Below are positions 1 to 9,180 of a DNA stretch of 64,000 nt, one piece after another. The stretch's first letter is position 1; each line of letters starts with the position of its first letter. Both the position numbers and the translations under genes were made by a program. Source of the DNA: Acidobacteriaceae bacterium (GTDB lineage Bacteria > Acidobacteriota > Terriglobia > Terriglobales > Acidobacteriaceae); contig JASHOC010000280.1 of assembly GCA_030041305.1 (NCBI GenBank), positions 1 through 64,000 of the forward strand. Reading direction: 5' to 3'. A model generated the notes under the pieces. It did not search any database. It saw only the letters and a list, made by a program, of their open reading frames with translations, and was not told the origin of the DNA.

Positions 1-595
1 GCCCTTCCTGGCGCCTGGGATTGGCGCTGGAGCCGTGGTGCTGATCGAACCAAGTCATCGCGCCGATGCCTCCGTCCTTCAGAATGGCGTACGAGGCCAC
101 ACTTCCGCTTCCATAGTTAGCGACAAACAGGATCCTTCCCAACTTATCGATCGCCAGGTGACACGGACCGCTGCCGCCTGAAGACACGCTGTTGAGAAAT
201 TTGAGCGCTCCGGTCTTAGGATCAATGGAATAGCTGCTGATCGTGCCATTTGCCCGATAAGCGTTTGGTCCGCGCTCGGTCATCTCGGTGACAGCATACA
301 AATGCCGGTGAGAGGGATCACTGACCAAAAACGACGGATTCGCAATCTCCGCCGCAAGGCCCAGCGAGGTCATCTGTCCCGCCTTCTCATCGAAGCGATA
401 CAGATAAATGCCCTTGCTGTCGCCGCGGGTATAAGTTCCCACATACACGAAATAGTCGTGAGAACTATGCGCGGGGCTCGCTTGAAGCCTCGCGCTGTAC
501 GTGATGATCCCGATGCTGGCAACAGCCGTCGCGCATACAAACCACCGCCAGCGTCCGGAGCACCATCTTTCGAAACGTCTTCGTTTCCACAACAT
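1..595 (-). CDS. Lactonase family (6-phosphogluconolactonase-like) beta-propeller protein, partial
   Basis: The C-terminal part lies beyond the window start; about 198 residues are visible. Translation from the ATG at 595 gives an Arg-rich N-terminus, a hydrophobic segment (VCATAVASIGIITY) that looks like a signal peptide, then FVYVGTYTRG near residue 45. That is the first-blade motif of the YbhE/Pgl lactonase family, a seven-bladed propeller. Further blade-like segments follow (HLYAVTEM, GPCHLAIDKLGRILFVANY). Family members hydrolyse 6-phosphogluconolactone or related sugar lactones; an exported copy more likely acts on periplasmic sugar lactones, which is inference. It lies downstream of the TonB receptor on the same strand, but a terminator separates them. 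Confidence 0.8.
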   Translation of the reverse strand, partial: MLWKRRRFERWCSGRWRWFVCATAVASIGIITYSARLQASPAHSSHDYFVYVGTYTRGDSKGIYLYRFDEKAGQMTSLGLAAEIANPSFLVSDPSHRHLYAVTEMTERGPNAYRANGTISSYSIDPKTGALKFLNSVSSGGSGPCHLAIDKLGRILFVANYGSGSVASYAILKDGGIGAMTWFDQHHGSSANPRRQEG

Positions 596-697
596 CCTAT
601 TCTCCGGGTAAGTAAACCGAGTTCAAGCAATCAGGGATTATCGAAATTTCCATCAGGCCCAATGTCTCATGAACCCTTCAGGCCTGAAAGTGGATGC

Positions 698-735
698 AAA
701 AAAAACCAACCGGCAAGCCACCGCTCGCCGGCTGG
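698..735 (-). terminator. Rho-independent terminator after the TonB-dependent receptor gene
   Basis: On the minus strand a GC-rich hairpin (CCAGCCGGC paired with GCCGGTTGG, 12-nt loop, one mismatch) is followed at once by a run of eight T. It starts 6 nt after the receptor stop codon, so it fits a terminator for that gene. Confidence 0.75.
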
Positions 736-741
736 TCCACG

Positions 742-3700
742 TCAAAAGACAAATTTGGCCGCGATCTGCATCACTCGTCCGCTGTTCGACGACGTAATGC
801 GCCCGAACGCTGAACTCGAAAACGTGCTGTTCGGATTGGAAAGGTTCGGATGATTGAAGGTGTTAAAGTTTTCCCAACGAAGTTCCATGTGGGTGCTTTC
901 AGAGACCGGTATGGTCTTGAATAAACCCGCATCGAAATTCTCGTAACCCGGCCCATAGATCATGTTCCTGCTGCCCGTGCCGAATGTCCCCAACGCCGGC
1001 AGCGAGAATGCGCTCTTGTCGAAGTATTCGGCAATCTTCGCTGATCTCGACCGCCCATTATATACAGCCACGGGACCGTTCACATTGGCGTTATCTGAGG
1101 CCACCCCGACAAGGCTCCGGTCAATCCCGGCTTTCACGCTGAACGGCAATCCAGTTTGCAAGGTCAGAATTCCGTCCAGCTGCCAGCCACTGGTGATGCT
1201 CTTCACCAGTCCATTTTCGGACCTCAAGCCCGGGATCCGATATACGAACGAAGTTACGAAGCGGTGCTTGAGATCGAAATCGGATGGTCCGTAGTCTAGG
1301 TTCCAGTCGTAGGGATCTCGCGCCTGATTTCCCAATCCGCTGTCTCCATCGTTCGAGGCAATGTCCATAGATTTGGAGTAAACATAGGAGCCCAGCAAGG
1401 TGAACCCCTGCGCGAATCTCCGATTCCACGTGATTTGAAGAGCATTGTAATTGGAATAACCGGCGGCAATGTCGTCGGTAATTGTCTGGAAGTTCGTGTT
1501 CAATCGGCGCGAATTCACATTGCTCGAGGTGGACGCGTTGGGAATGTAGACACCCGGATTCTCCTCCTCAAGCAGGAGAAGGTGAGTACCTTTGCTTCCA
1601 ATATATCCCACGGTCAGGACTGTCTGGTTCCAGATCTCACGCTGAACGTTCAAGTTCCACTGTTGGATGTATCCCGTTGTAAAGTTAGGATCAATGGTGT
1701 TTTCGGTCATGGGCAGATAGAAGACTCTGGCCGCTTTCTGTGCGGCCGTCTTGGGTGGGACATAATTGAGCAGCAGTTGTTGTATTTGCGCATTGCTTCC
1801 TCCATAGGGGTTGGAAAGCAGCGCGTCATATGTGGTCTCACCCAGCGAGAACGGCTGATTCGTCTGGTTCGTGTTGAGTGCCACCGCGCGGAGCGTGTCC
1901 GAGAAGATCCCGTAAGCCGCACGAATGCTTGTCTTCCCATCGCCAAACGGATCGAAAGCAAAGCCAACCCGGGGTGAAACCCGGTCAAAGCGGTCCGGGC
2001 TCACGCCGGGACCGATGCCAGAGTCGCCCGGAAACAGCGCCCCCACAGGCGCCAGTGGATAGATGACCGATTGTTGTCCGGGACGATAAGCGCCGTCATG
2101 CCCAAACCGGTCGCGGGTGGTTATATATGGTTCCCAGCGCGCCCCAAGATTCAGTGTCAATTTCTTCGTCAGGCGCCAGTTGTCCTGGAAAAAAAGAAAT
2201 GGCGTGTACTTATATTGCTCTGAGAAAAGAGGCGTATTCTGATACACCGTAAACGCCGCGCCCTGGAAGAAATCTGCATAGCCATCGCCGTAGTCGCCAG
2301 ATAGGCTTCCATTGAAATTCCAGTCGGTGGAAAATTGATAGTACTCGTGCCCGAGGCGGCGCTCATAGGAATACTCGCCTCCGAACTGAAATAGATGATT
2401 CCCCTTATTCCAGCTCATCGTGTCAATGACCTGATAATTCATCATGTAGCTGCGAAAATTCGTAGGCACCCGAATCGAAAGACCGTTCGCTGCGGCAATC
2501 GCCCAATCCGTGGGGATATTGGGCGGAGCTAGTGGTATGCAAGACTGGCATCCCAGCGCCGCCCAGTTTAATGGACTCGTCAACTGAGGCCCCCGAATGA
2601 AAGTATTTCTCGCGACCATGAACGTAGCCAGATTCACAAGGCCAGGGGTGAATACATGGGTCTCATTGATCGTGCCGTTGTGGGTCGGCCAATCGTTGTT
2701 CGAGTTGAATGCAGGCAGCCCCGCGCTCTGCGCGTTAAAGCTATCGTCGAAGAAATAGCGCATGTTGAATTTGTCCGCCGCCGAAAGAGTCTCGTCGACT
2801 CGCGCTATCGCCTGGTTTTCGCGGGTCGGCAATCCCAGGTTATAAGCGTAGATATTTCCTGGCTCGTTAGGAAGTGGAAGGAACGCATTGGTGAACGCCT
2901 GCGCCACCGGATCGAGATTGCCCTGAGGAATTGTAGCGTTCGGGTACGGAACGCCAATGGGATTCGCCGCTGTAACTGTACTGGGGGGCGCGACCGTGAT
3001 CGGCTGTCCACCCACCGTTGTCTCGGAGAAGTTCCCTTGCCGCTCCAGGCCGGTGGGAACGATGGTTGACGAAACCGTGCTGCCGAGGATCTGTCGTGTC
3101 AGTTCCGCCCCCATGAAAAAAAACGTCTTATCTTTGCCGTTATAGTGCGGCAAAATCACCGGCCCTCCCATAGTTCCACCATATTGATTGCGCCTGAGAG
3201 GAGGAACCACTGTAGCGAAGTAATCCCTGGCGTCCGCATAACTGTTACGGAGAAAATCGTATGCGCTGCCGTGAAACGCATTGGTCCCGGATTTTGTAAT
3301 CATGTTGACCACGGCGCCCGCGTCGCGGCCGTCCACAGCGCTATAGCTGTTTTGCAGAATCGAGAACTCCTGCAACATGTCGGGGTTGGGGAAAGCCGCC
3401 GGAACGTTGTTATACATATCCATATTGAGGCCGCCATCCAAGGTGTAAGCGGATTGATTTGGACGGGCACCATCCACACTAAAAACTAGGTTCGTATTCA
3501 ATGCGATGCCGCTGGCCGCGGACCCGCTGCCCATCTGCACTGATCCGGGAAGCAGAGCCTGCAGGCTGAGGGCATCGCGTCCATTCAGAGGCAGTTCCAC
3601 CATGCGCATCGAATCGACCACGTCCTTGACTGTCGGAGTATAGGTGTCAAGGCTGGTCACATCCGTCTCGACGGTAACTACCTGCTGCGCTTGTCCTACC

Positions 3701-4032
3701 TGGAGGGTTAAATCCACCCTTGCTTTCTGGTCCACCTGGAGCAGAATGTCGGTCCGGTTCACGGTTTCAAAACCAGGCGCCGAACAGGACACGCTGTAAC
3801 TCGCCGCGGCAAGATCCGTAACGATGTAGTTTCCCGTCTGATCCGAAGTCATATGCACGGCCGTCCCCGTCCCCACGTCCGTCACCGTGATAGCCGCGTT
3901 GGGAATCACCGCGTTCTGAGCGTCGGTCACCGTCCCGAAAATGGCGCCTCTTCCCACCTGCCCCCACGCGGTCATGGAAGAAAGCGCGATCACCAAAATC
4001 GCGCCTGAGAATCCTCTGAAATATCGTTGCAT
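742..4032 (-). CDS. Oar-like TonB-dependent receptor with N-terminal carboxypeptidase-regulatory domain
   Basis: Outer-membrane receptor of 1096 aa. The start at 4032 (MQRYFRGFSG) is chosen over an in-frame ATG seven codons upstream because AGGAGG lies 7 nt before it. A signal peptide (residues 1-25) is followed by a CarboxypepD_reg-like domain (about 30-115; GAIFGTVTDAQNAVIPNA), a plug domain (about 120-260) and a long beta-barrel ending in phenylalanine (AAKFVF), as outer-membrane proteins do. This architecture is greatly expanded in Acidobacteriota, where substrates are thought to be oligosaccharides or other large ligands. An SDR gene lies 143 nt upstream on the same strand with a perfect palindrome in the gap, and an IclR regulator diverges beyond it. 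The substrate cannot be told from sequence. Confidence 0.9.
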   Translation of the reverse strand: MQRYFRGFSGAILVIALSSMTAWGQVGRGAIFGTVTDAQNAVIPNAAITVTDVGTGTAVHMTSDQTGNYIVTDLAAASYSVSCSAPGFETVNRTDILLQVDQKARVDLTLQVGQAQQVVTVETDVTSLDTYTPTVKDVVDSMRMVELPLNGRDALSLQALLPGSVQMGSGSAASGIALNTNLVFSVDGARPNQSAYTLDGGLNMDMYNNVPAAFPNPDMLQEFSILQNSYSAVDGRDAGAVVNMITKSGTNAFHGSAYDFLRNSYADARDYFATVVPPLRRNQYGGTMGGPVILPHYNGKDKTFFFMGAELTRQILGSTVSSTIVPTGLERQGNFSETTVGGQPITVAPPSTVTAANPIGVPYPNATIPQGNLDPVAQAFTNAFLPLPNEPGNIYAYNLGLPTRENQAIARVDETLSAADKFNMRYFFDDSFNAQSAGLPAFNSNNDWPTHNGTINETHVFTPGLVNLATFMVARNTFIRGPQLTSPLNWAALGCQSCIPLAPPNIPTDWAIAAANGLSIRVPTNFRSYMMNYQVIDTMSWNKGNHLFQFGGEYSYERRLGHEYYQFSTDWNFNGSLSGDYGDGYADFFQGAAFTVYQNTPLFSEQYKYTPFLFFQDNWRLTKKLTLNLGARWEPYITTRDRFGHDGAYRPGQQSVIYPLAPVGALFPGDSGIGPGVSPDRFDRVSPRVGFAFDPFGDGKTSIRAAYGIFSDTLRAVALNTNQTNQPFSLGETTYDALLSNPYGGSNAQIQQLLLNYVPPKTAAQKAARVFYLPMTENTIDPNFTTGYIQQWNLNVQREIWNQTVLTVGYIGSKGTHLLLLEEENPGVYIPNASTSSNVNSRRLNTNFQTITDDIAAGYSNYNALQITWNRRFAQGFTLLGSYVYSKSMDIASNDGDSGLGNQARDPYDWNLDYGPSDFDLKHRFVTSFVYRIPGLRSENGLVKSITSGWQLDGILTLQTGLPFSVKAGIDRSLVGVASDNANVNGPVAVYNGRSRSAKIAEYFDKSAFSLPALGTFGTGSRNMIYGPGYENFDAGLFKTIPVSESTHMELRWENFNTFNHPNLSNPNSTFSSSAFGRITSSNSGRVMQIAAKFVF

Positions 4033-4131
4033 GGGATCGCCTCCTGTATCCAAAGTTGAAGTTATGCTTCCGTTTACGCCGGGTCCCTAGTCCTGGCAGC
4101 GCAAGGTTCAACTCCACACATTTTTCGGCCC

Positions 4132-4152
4132 TGAACGAACTAAGTTCGTTCA
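4132..4152. promoter_or_regulatory. Perfect 10-1-10 palindrome, candidate operator
   Basis: TGAACGAACT, one central A, then AGTTCGTTCA: a perfect inverted repeat in the 143-nt gap between the SDR stop and the TonB receptor start. No T-run follows on either strand, so a terminator is less likely than a dimeric regulator site. The nearby IclR regulator is the obvious candidate partner, which is inference. Confidence 0.5.
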
Positions 4153-4175
4153 CGCTATTTGTTCTACGGCCAACT

Positions 4176-4955
4176 TCAACTCCGCAAATGCATGAAGCCG
4201 CCGTCGAACGGAATATTTGCTCCAGTCAAAAATCCGCTCCACTCTGAACAGAGAAAGAGCGCCATGGTTGCAACCTCGTCAGGCTTTGCCATTCGGCCAA
4301 TCGGTTGCGCTTGCGATAGCTTGTTGAACATCTCCTGCTCTCTACCCGGATAGCTCTTATGCAGAAAACCATCGACGAAGGGCGTGTGAACACGAGCCGG
4401 AGAAATACAGTTACATCGGATATTCTTCTCTAGAAAGTCCTTGGCCACAGAAAGCGTCATCGACAGCACCGCGCCCTTGCTCATCGAATAGGCAAATCGA
4501 TTGGATATGCCCGCGGTGGCCGCAATGGAGGCGAGATTAACGATGGCGCCGTAGCCTTGATCGACCATGTGCCGCAGCGCACCCTTTATGCACAGATAGG
4601 TTCCCTTCACGTTGACCACGAAAACGCGCTCAAAATCCTCCACATCCGTATCCGCGATCGTTCCCACATGAGCAATGCCGGCTGAGTTCACGAGCGCATC
4701 GATCGGCCCGTCGCCGGCAAGCTGCGAAAAAAACGAATCTACCCTCGCCTGGTCGGTCACGTCACACTGGAAGGCCCGCACGCAGCCGCCCAATTGCTTG
4801 ATTTCCATGGCGGCCTTTTCGGCGGCAGAACCATCAATATCCACTAGGTTCACCCTGGCTCCCGCAGCCGCGAACGAGCAGGCGATCGCTTTCCCGATGC
4901 CGCTCGCCCCGCCGGTGACCACCGCCACCTTGCCCACAAGGCTCAACTCGACCAA
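4176..4955 (-). CDS. SDR family NAD(P)-dependent oxidoreductase
   Basis: Classical short-chain dehydrogenase of 259 aa. The Rossmann cofactor motif TGGASGIG sits near residue 15, followed by LVDIDG (acidic residue after beta-2, suggesting NAD preference), NSAG (usual NNAG), the serine segment LASIAAT and the catalytic YSMSK. The C-terminus (TGANIPFDGGFM) is typical of the family. No ATG fits: the frame stays open upstream past 5400 but carries no family similarity there. A TTG at 4955 preceded by AGAGG at about 8 nt gives the normal family length. It probably works with the downstream TonB receptor under control of the divergent IclR regulator. Substrate unknown; a sugar or sugar acid is likely. 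Confidence 0.85.
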   Translation of the reverse strand: MVELSLVGKVAVVTGGASGIGKAIACSFAAAGARVNLVDIDGSAAEKAAMEIKQLGGCVRAFQCDVTDQARVDSFFSQLAGDGPIDALVNSAGIAHVGTIADTDVEDFERVFVVNVKGTYLCIKGALRHMVDQGYGAIVNLASIAATAGISNRFAYSMSKGAVLSMTLSVAKDFLEKNIRCNCISPARVHTPFVDGFLHKSYPGREQEMFNKLSQAQPIGRMAKPDEVATMALFLCSEWSGFLTGANIPFDGGFMHLRS

Positions 4956-5031
4956 AAAGGCGCCTCTTTGAAGTCGATTCAATGCTTGCAACTCTTCTAC
5001 TGCCCTCGAATAATAAATGTCAAGAAATAAA

Positions 5032-5044
5032 TTGAATATTTCAA
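5032..5044. promoter_or_regulatory. TTGAA-TAT-TTCAA inverted repeat in the divergent SDR/IclR spacer
   Basis: A short AT-rich palindrome lies in the 282-nt divergent region between the SDR start (4955) and the IclR start (5238). Operators of IclR-family regulators are often short AT-rich inverted repeats, so this is a candidate site for the adjacent regulator. The surrounding 4995-5060 is markedly AT-rich, as expected for a promoter. No confident -35/-10 pair could be fixed. Confidence 0.35.
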
Positions 5045-5237
5045 GATGTGAAATCAGTGTTTGGCGACGATAAATGGGCAACGCCAAAATTGATAATTTT
5101 CCACCCGCAGAGCCGAACCTGGAAACTTTCGGGAAGACTTGCGGTGTGCGCAATGATAAGATCGATGCGGCCGTTCCGACGGGAGCGATGCTACTGAACA
5201 TTCTGCGGATTGAGTGGGAAAGAGAGGTCATTAGCGG

Positions 5238-6131
5238 ATGCGAAAGGTGATGTCGAAGTCGAAATCGGCTCCGGTCGGGGTAATCGGAAAAGTATTGCGC
5301 ATATTGGAATTGTTGGATCATTCGCCGTATGGCCTGCAGTTGAAGGACATCGCGGCAATGACGGGCATCAACAAAAGCACCGCCCATCGTTTTTTGAGTC
5401 ATCTTGAGGCGGAGAGCTATCTTTTTCGCGACGCTGCCGGAACATACATGCTTGGAACGAGGCTCGCCCGGCTGGGGTCCGGAGCCAGCTTCCAAGGGAC
5501 TCTTTGCCGGACTTGCCGGCCTATATTGGAGAACCTTCGCTCCGTAACTGGTGAAACCGTGAACCTGGCGATGCTGGAGGGTACAAAAATCGTTTATCTA
5601 GATGTCTTGGAGAGCCAACAAACATTCAAGTACGTTTCGCCCGTAGGAATGCGCCGTCCTGCCCATCGGACCTCGCTCGGAAAGGCAATCCTTGCCAATT
5701 TGCCGGATGCTCAGCAAAAGGAAGAAGTTATCTCGTCCATCGAAGCGACGCCAGACGATGGACAAAAGGCAATCAATGTCTCGCGATTCAGAAAAGAGCT
5801 CCTCAACATTTGTGAGCTGGGGTTTGCGCTTGATGACGAGGAGTCGGCGATCGGCGCACGGTGTGTTGGCGCGGCAATTTTTGACGCTGAAGGAAAGGTC
5901 GTTGGCGGAATCAGCATCTCGGGGCCGATTGTGCGGCTTACAAAAGGGCGGCTGCCCTTTTTCTCTGCTGAAGTGTGCAAGGCGGCGCGGGAGATTTCCT
6001 GGCGCCTTGGCAATCGGGTCCGGAAAGGCGAAAAGTCGATTGGCTTGACGACCGCCGAACCTTCAAAACAATCGCCTTCTGCAAAATTGTCCCGATCCGT
6101 AAGGCAATCGAAAAGCAACGCCTATCTCTGA
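5238..6131 (+). CDS. IclR family transcriptional regulator
   Basis: Protein of 297 aa. The N-terminal winged helix (about 12-75; VIGKVLRILELLDHS, then LKDIAAMTGINKSTAHRFL) is the IclR HTH. A GAF-like effector domain follows (about 90-260) with typical segments such as MRRPAHRTSLGKAIL and SAIGARCVGAAIFD. The C-terminus (about 265-297) is a basic, serine-rich tail. The start at 5238 has GAGAGG about 10 nt upstream; an ATG four codons later is an alternative. Divergent orientation to an SDR dehydrogenase and TonB receptor suggests it controls uptake and oxidation of one carbon source. IclR members usually sense small organic acids or sugar derivatives; the ligand here is unknown. Confidence 0.9.
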   Translation: MRKVMSKSKSAPVGVIGKVLRILELLDHSPYGLQLKDIAAMTGINKSTAHRFLSHLEAESYLFRDAAGTYMLGTRLARLGSGASFQGTLCRTCRPILENLRSVTGETVNLAMLEGTKIVYLDVLESQQTFKYVSPVGMRRPAHRTSLGKAILANLPDAQQKEEVISSIEATPDDGQKAINVSRFRKELLNICELGFALDDEESAIGARCVGAAIFDAEGKVVGGISISGPIVRLTKGRLPFFSAEVCKAAREISWRLGNRVRKGEKSIGLTTAEPSKQSPSAKLSRSVRQSKSNAYL

Positions 6132-6360
6132 TTTCGTAAGCGGGAGAAATCAACGGACAGCTCTGCGCTTGCTTTATCGATTTCCGGAAATTCGATTCAA
6201 CATTGCTTTAATCGTAAGTGACACCCTGCTGTGATGAGCGGCTGGGAAGCTATCGCCTCATGCTTTTGAGGCTCCGGGCCGCACTGTCTACGCCTTTCCA
6301 GCCGAGGGACCGATATTTTCTTCCCTGTATGCGGTGATAATTCGCGAAAAACTCTTCTAA

Positions 6361-7467
6361 CTAGGCTGCATAGGAGCCCGCCTCAGTGTGCGGCACGAAC
6401 CTTCGAAGCAGATCGAGATACTTCCCGCCCATTCGCTGCGAGGTAAATTGAAGCGCTCGCAAGAATGACTTCTTTCTCGCGCGAGCCCGGAAGCGAGAAT
6501 TCTTTCTTGAGCATTTCCAACAAAATCGATAGAGATTTCGAATCTTCAAAGAACAGAGCGGAATCTCCCCACACTTCCCGCAGCGAGGGAATGTCATTAG
6601 CGACGACTACGCACCCACTCAGGCCCGCTTCGATCGGGGCATATCCAAGGGCTCGTAGATAGACGTGCAGATGTAAATCGTGCTTTGCCGAAAAAGCTTG
6701 AGGAGTTCTGCCTGCCCCAGATTCCCTTGGAATCGCAGTCTGGAGGAAGGCGGCGCAACGCCGGACGACTCGCATTCGACCGCTCCGGCCACCAGAATGG
6801 GGATGCTGGAATCGACCTTTTCCAGAATCTTCAGGTTCTTCGCCGCGTCCCACAATCGCCCTGCGGTGACGGCCTGCAATTTGCGCAGTGGTTCAGGCCG
6901 CGCGGACGGCAGCGTGCAGCCGTTTGGGATGAGATAGGTTTCTGAAGGGAGCACGAAACTTGTGGCGAGTGCATTCAACGTCCACTGAGTTGGGGCGACC
7001 ACAGCGTCTGCATGACTGATGCCGGCGCTCACAATCGAAAGATAGTGCTCCAGCCACGCGGATGGCTCCAAACCTTCCGGGCGGCACGCCTTGGCCCAGC
7101 TCAACACATCGCTGTGGGCGACGAGGATGCGCGGCACATCTACCGGCAAAGCGCCCAGGCAGTATTGGCTGCTCAACAGGACCTCCGGCTGAAAATCACG
7201 CATCAGAGACATCACTACCCGTCTAGCAGCGCTGTAAGTCTTGTGGTTGTCCGTCATCCATTCCAGCGGCGCATCCAAAGCGAAAAAGTGAAACCCGTCG
7301 CGCCATCGGTTCGACTGTTGTTCGACCCACTCCTTTTGTTCGGCGCTCGGCAATTGACCAAAGCTTGCAATCGCCACAGCACAATCTCGCTTTAGAAATT
7401 CGGCTGAAAGCTCGCGCGTGAATGTCCAGACGCCGCCGATCGTGTCCGTCGTCATCAGGATGCGCAT
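6361..7467 (-). pseudogene. Glycosyltransferase (GT4-like) with two frameshifts
   Basis: The start at 7467 (MRILMTTDTIGGVWTF) opens a GT-B glycosyltransferase. The first frame runs through the acceptor domain and into the donor domain (YLIPNGC, VTAGRLWDAAKN, ICTSIYEP) and then stops at 6619. Homology continues in a second frame from about 6650 (LGYAPIEAGLSGCVVVAND, the EPxGxxxxEA motif region), which stops at 6383. A third frame from about 6450 gives a normal C-terminus (LQFTSQRMGGKYLDLL) ending at 6361. Each shift is explained by a one-base change. Restored length would be about 365 aa, normal for the family. Two separate shifts suggest gene decay rather than one sequencing error. It overlaps the upstream glycosidase-like gene by 13 nt, so the two were probably an operon. 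Confidence 0.75.
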
Positions 7468-8075
7468 GGGTGCTCTTCCCCCTCCAGTTGCCGGGGCGGC
7501 AACGGGTGCTGTTCCTGAATATCGCCTTCTCCCCAGTGATCGAAGAGATCGAGATTGAACGAGTGCGCGCGCTCCCAAGCGTCGTCGCCGGGCTGCTCGC
7601 CAAAGGTCTCCAGAAATTGAGGACTACCCGGCAAGGGAAACATGGGCACGAGCTCGCTCACCCACACGCCTTTCGACTTCAATTGGCGCTGCCAGTCGGC
7701 AACAGTTTCACCGTCATCGTGCGCGGTCTTAACGAGGTTAGCTTGAACCCCGGGGATGCGCTGCCGGGCATAAATCAACAGCTCGCCGATCCGAGCCGGC
7801 CGGTCATCGATCTGCCAATGATTCCAATCGGGGGGAAACCCGCGAACCCCAACAATGTCGACGTATTCCATCACGCCCAGCGACGACATGAGCCGCAGAA
7901 AATCGCCGTCGCACGCCGAGACTCCTCCCAACACGATCGACAGCTTTGGATGGGCGGCTCGAATTGGAGCCGCCGCTTTGGTCATCTCTGCAAAACGGCT
8001 CCAACCTGCATCGAGGTGAAAATTCCAATGGGAAAGGTTGTTTGGTTCGTTCCAGAGCACGAATGCTTCGATCAT
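7455..8075 (-). CDS. Glycoside hydrolase-like (beta-xylosidase-annotated family) protein, possibly shortened
   Basis: A 206-aa protein starting MIEAFVLWNEPNN. The WNEP segment carries the conserved Asn-Glu pair of clan A glycosidases (acid/base Glu), and VWVSELV later resembles the strand holding the nucleophile Glu. Beta-xylosidase-annotated proteins of this kind are commonly found beside glycosyltransferases in polysaccharide clusters. It is short for a complete TIM barrel, and the last 40 residues show no clear family features, so it may be truncated. Its 3' end overlaps the decaying glycosyltransferase by 13 nt. In view of the decay on both sides, function is doubtful. Confidence 0.5.
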   Translation of the reverse strand: MIEAFVLWNEPNNLSHWNFHLDAGWSRFAEMTKAAAPIRAAHPKLSIVLGGVSACDGDFLRLMSSLGVMEYVDIVGVRGFPPDWNHWQIDDRPARIGELLIYARQRIPGVQANLVKTAHDDGETVADWQRQLKSKGVWVSELVPMFPLPGSPQFLETFGEQPGDDAWERAHSFNLDLFDHWGEGDIQEQHPLPPRQLEGEEHPCAS

Positions 8076-8284
8076 CGTTGTATTCGCCTGTGCATTGCTT
8101 TCACCCCTCGACTGACCGGGAGCCTGGAGTGATTCTGAAGCGAAGAGGATCGTCGGTCCTCACGCCGTCGAGACGGACTACAACCATCGTGTGAATTTCT
8201 CCAAGTTCCATACCACACTTGGGGAAACGTAACTACGGCAAACTCCCCCGAGCCGGCATCTGAGATGCGTGACGGCCATCTCGA

Positions 8285-9105
8285 TTGATGCAAAGGATGA
8301 GAGTGTCTCCTGTCGCAAAAGGCGCCGCAGCGTTTGTTCCGGAAACCAGCGAGCTGGCGGTTCTGCGCGAAGCCGTTCAACAGTGCCACGGTTGTGAGCT
8401 TTACCGGAGGGCCACGCAGGCTGTTTTCGGTGAAATTCTGGAAAGCACAAAGAGCCGTCTCCCCATCCAGATCATGATGGTCGGCGAACAGCCGGGAGAT
8501 AAGGAAGATATCGCTGGCCATCCCTTCGTTGGCCCTGCCGGCAAGCTTCTATCGCAATGCCTAACCCGGCGTAGCCGGAACCCAAAAGGGCATAACATCA
8601 AAAGTTTGAACCCTGCCGACAATGCCATCAAAGGCCCATGAACATTGACGATCATGCATAGGTCGAAACATTTTCTGCGCAAAGTGTGCAGAATTCAAAT
8701 GGATAGGTTCTAAAAGGTGCGAAAATCGACCCGAAACAGGTATACATCACAAATGCGGTCAAGCACTTCAAGTGGGAGCCGAGAGGCAAAATCCGCCTCC
8801 ACAAAAAGCCCAGCCTCACTGAAGTGCGCGCCTGCAAGCCTTGGCTCGAAGCCGAGCTTGATGCAGTCGAACCGAAGCTGATCGTGTGTCTGGGCGCCAC
8901 CGCCGCGTAATCACTCCTGGGATCTGAGTTCCGGGTTTCCAAAAGTCGCGGACACCCACAGCAAATCGAAAGCTATCCTCCCGTCATTGCCACTGTGCAT
9001 TCCGCCTCCATTCTGCGCGCTCAGTCGGACGAGGATCGGCGTCGGCAAACAGACGATTTTATTGCCGACCTTCGTCACGCCAATGAATTCCTCCGCACCA
9101 TCTGA
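8285..9105 (+). pseudogene. Uracil-DNA glycosylase, UdgX type, broken by an insertion and a nonsense codon
   Basis: The first frame gives the family-4 N-terminus: CHGCELYRRATQAVFGE, then the active-site motif GEQPGDKEDIAGHPFVGPAG, up to about 8562. Foreign sequence follows and that frame stops at 8641. Homology resumes at about 8719 in another frame (KIDPKQVYITNAVKHFKWEP, then GKIRLHKKPS). The R-L-H corresponds to the UdgX loop whose histidine forms a covalent bond with uracil in the mycobacterial enzyme. It runs to CLGATAA, where a TAA replaces an expected Gln codon; the frame then stays open (SLLGSEFRVSKSRGHPQQ) to 9105. UdgX enzymes excise uracil and stay covalently bound to the abasic site. 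This copy cannot make a full-length product. Confidence 0.8.
8563..8718. mobile_element. About 155-bp insertion inside the UdgX gene, origin unknown
   Basis: This stretch separates the two halves of the uracil-DNA glycosylase and matches neither. It holds two short inverted repeats: CCGGC-GTA-GCCGG at its left end, and TTCTGC-(9 nt)-GCAGAA at 8671-8691. No long terminal inverted repeats, transposase or clear target duplication could be identified, so the borders are approximate (within about 6 nt). It is unlike the 117-bp and 311-bp elements elsewhere in the window. Confidence 0.45.
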
Positions 9106-9180
9106 TCTCTTCACTCGGCCATCCTGCACTTCCCATCCGCGAACACGCCCTCCGCACTCACCCCGCTCTACAATGGACGC

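Noticed and set aside
4956-5495. Long N-terminal extension of the SDR protein
   Set aside because: The frame is open, but the added 180 residues overlap the divergent regulator gene and have no similarity; a TTG with a ribosome-binding site gives the normal length.
8072-8521. Minus-strand 149-codon frame preceding the glycosidase-like gene
   Set aside because: Mostly antisense to the UdgX 5' half, with no domain features.
8900-8935. Programmed stop readthrough or selenocysteine in the UdgX gene
   Set aside because: The codon is TAA, and the gene is already disrupted by an insertion upstream, so simple decay explains it.
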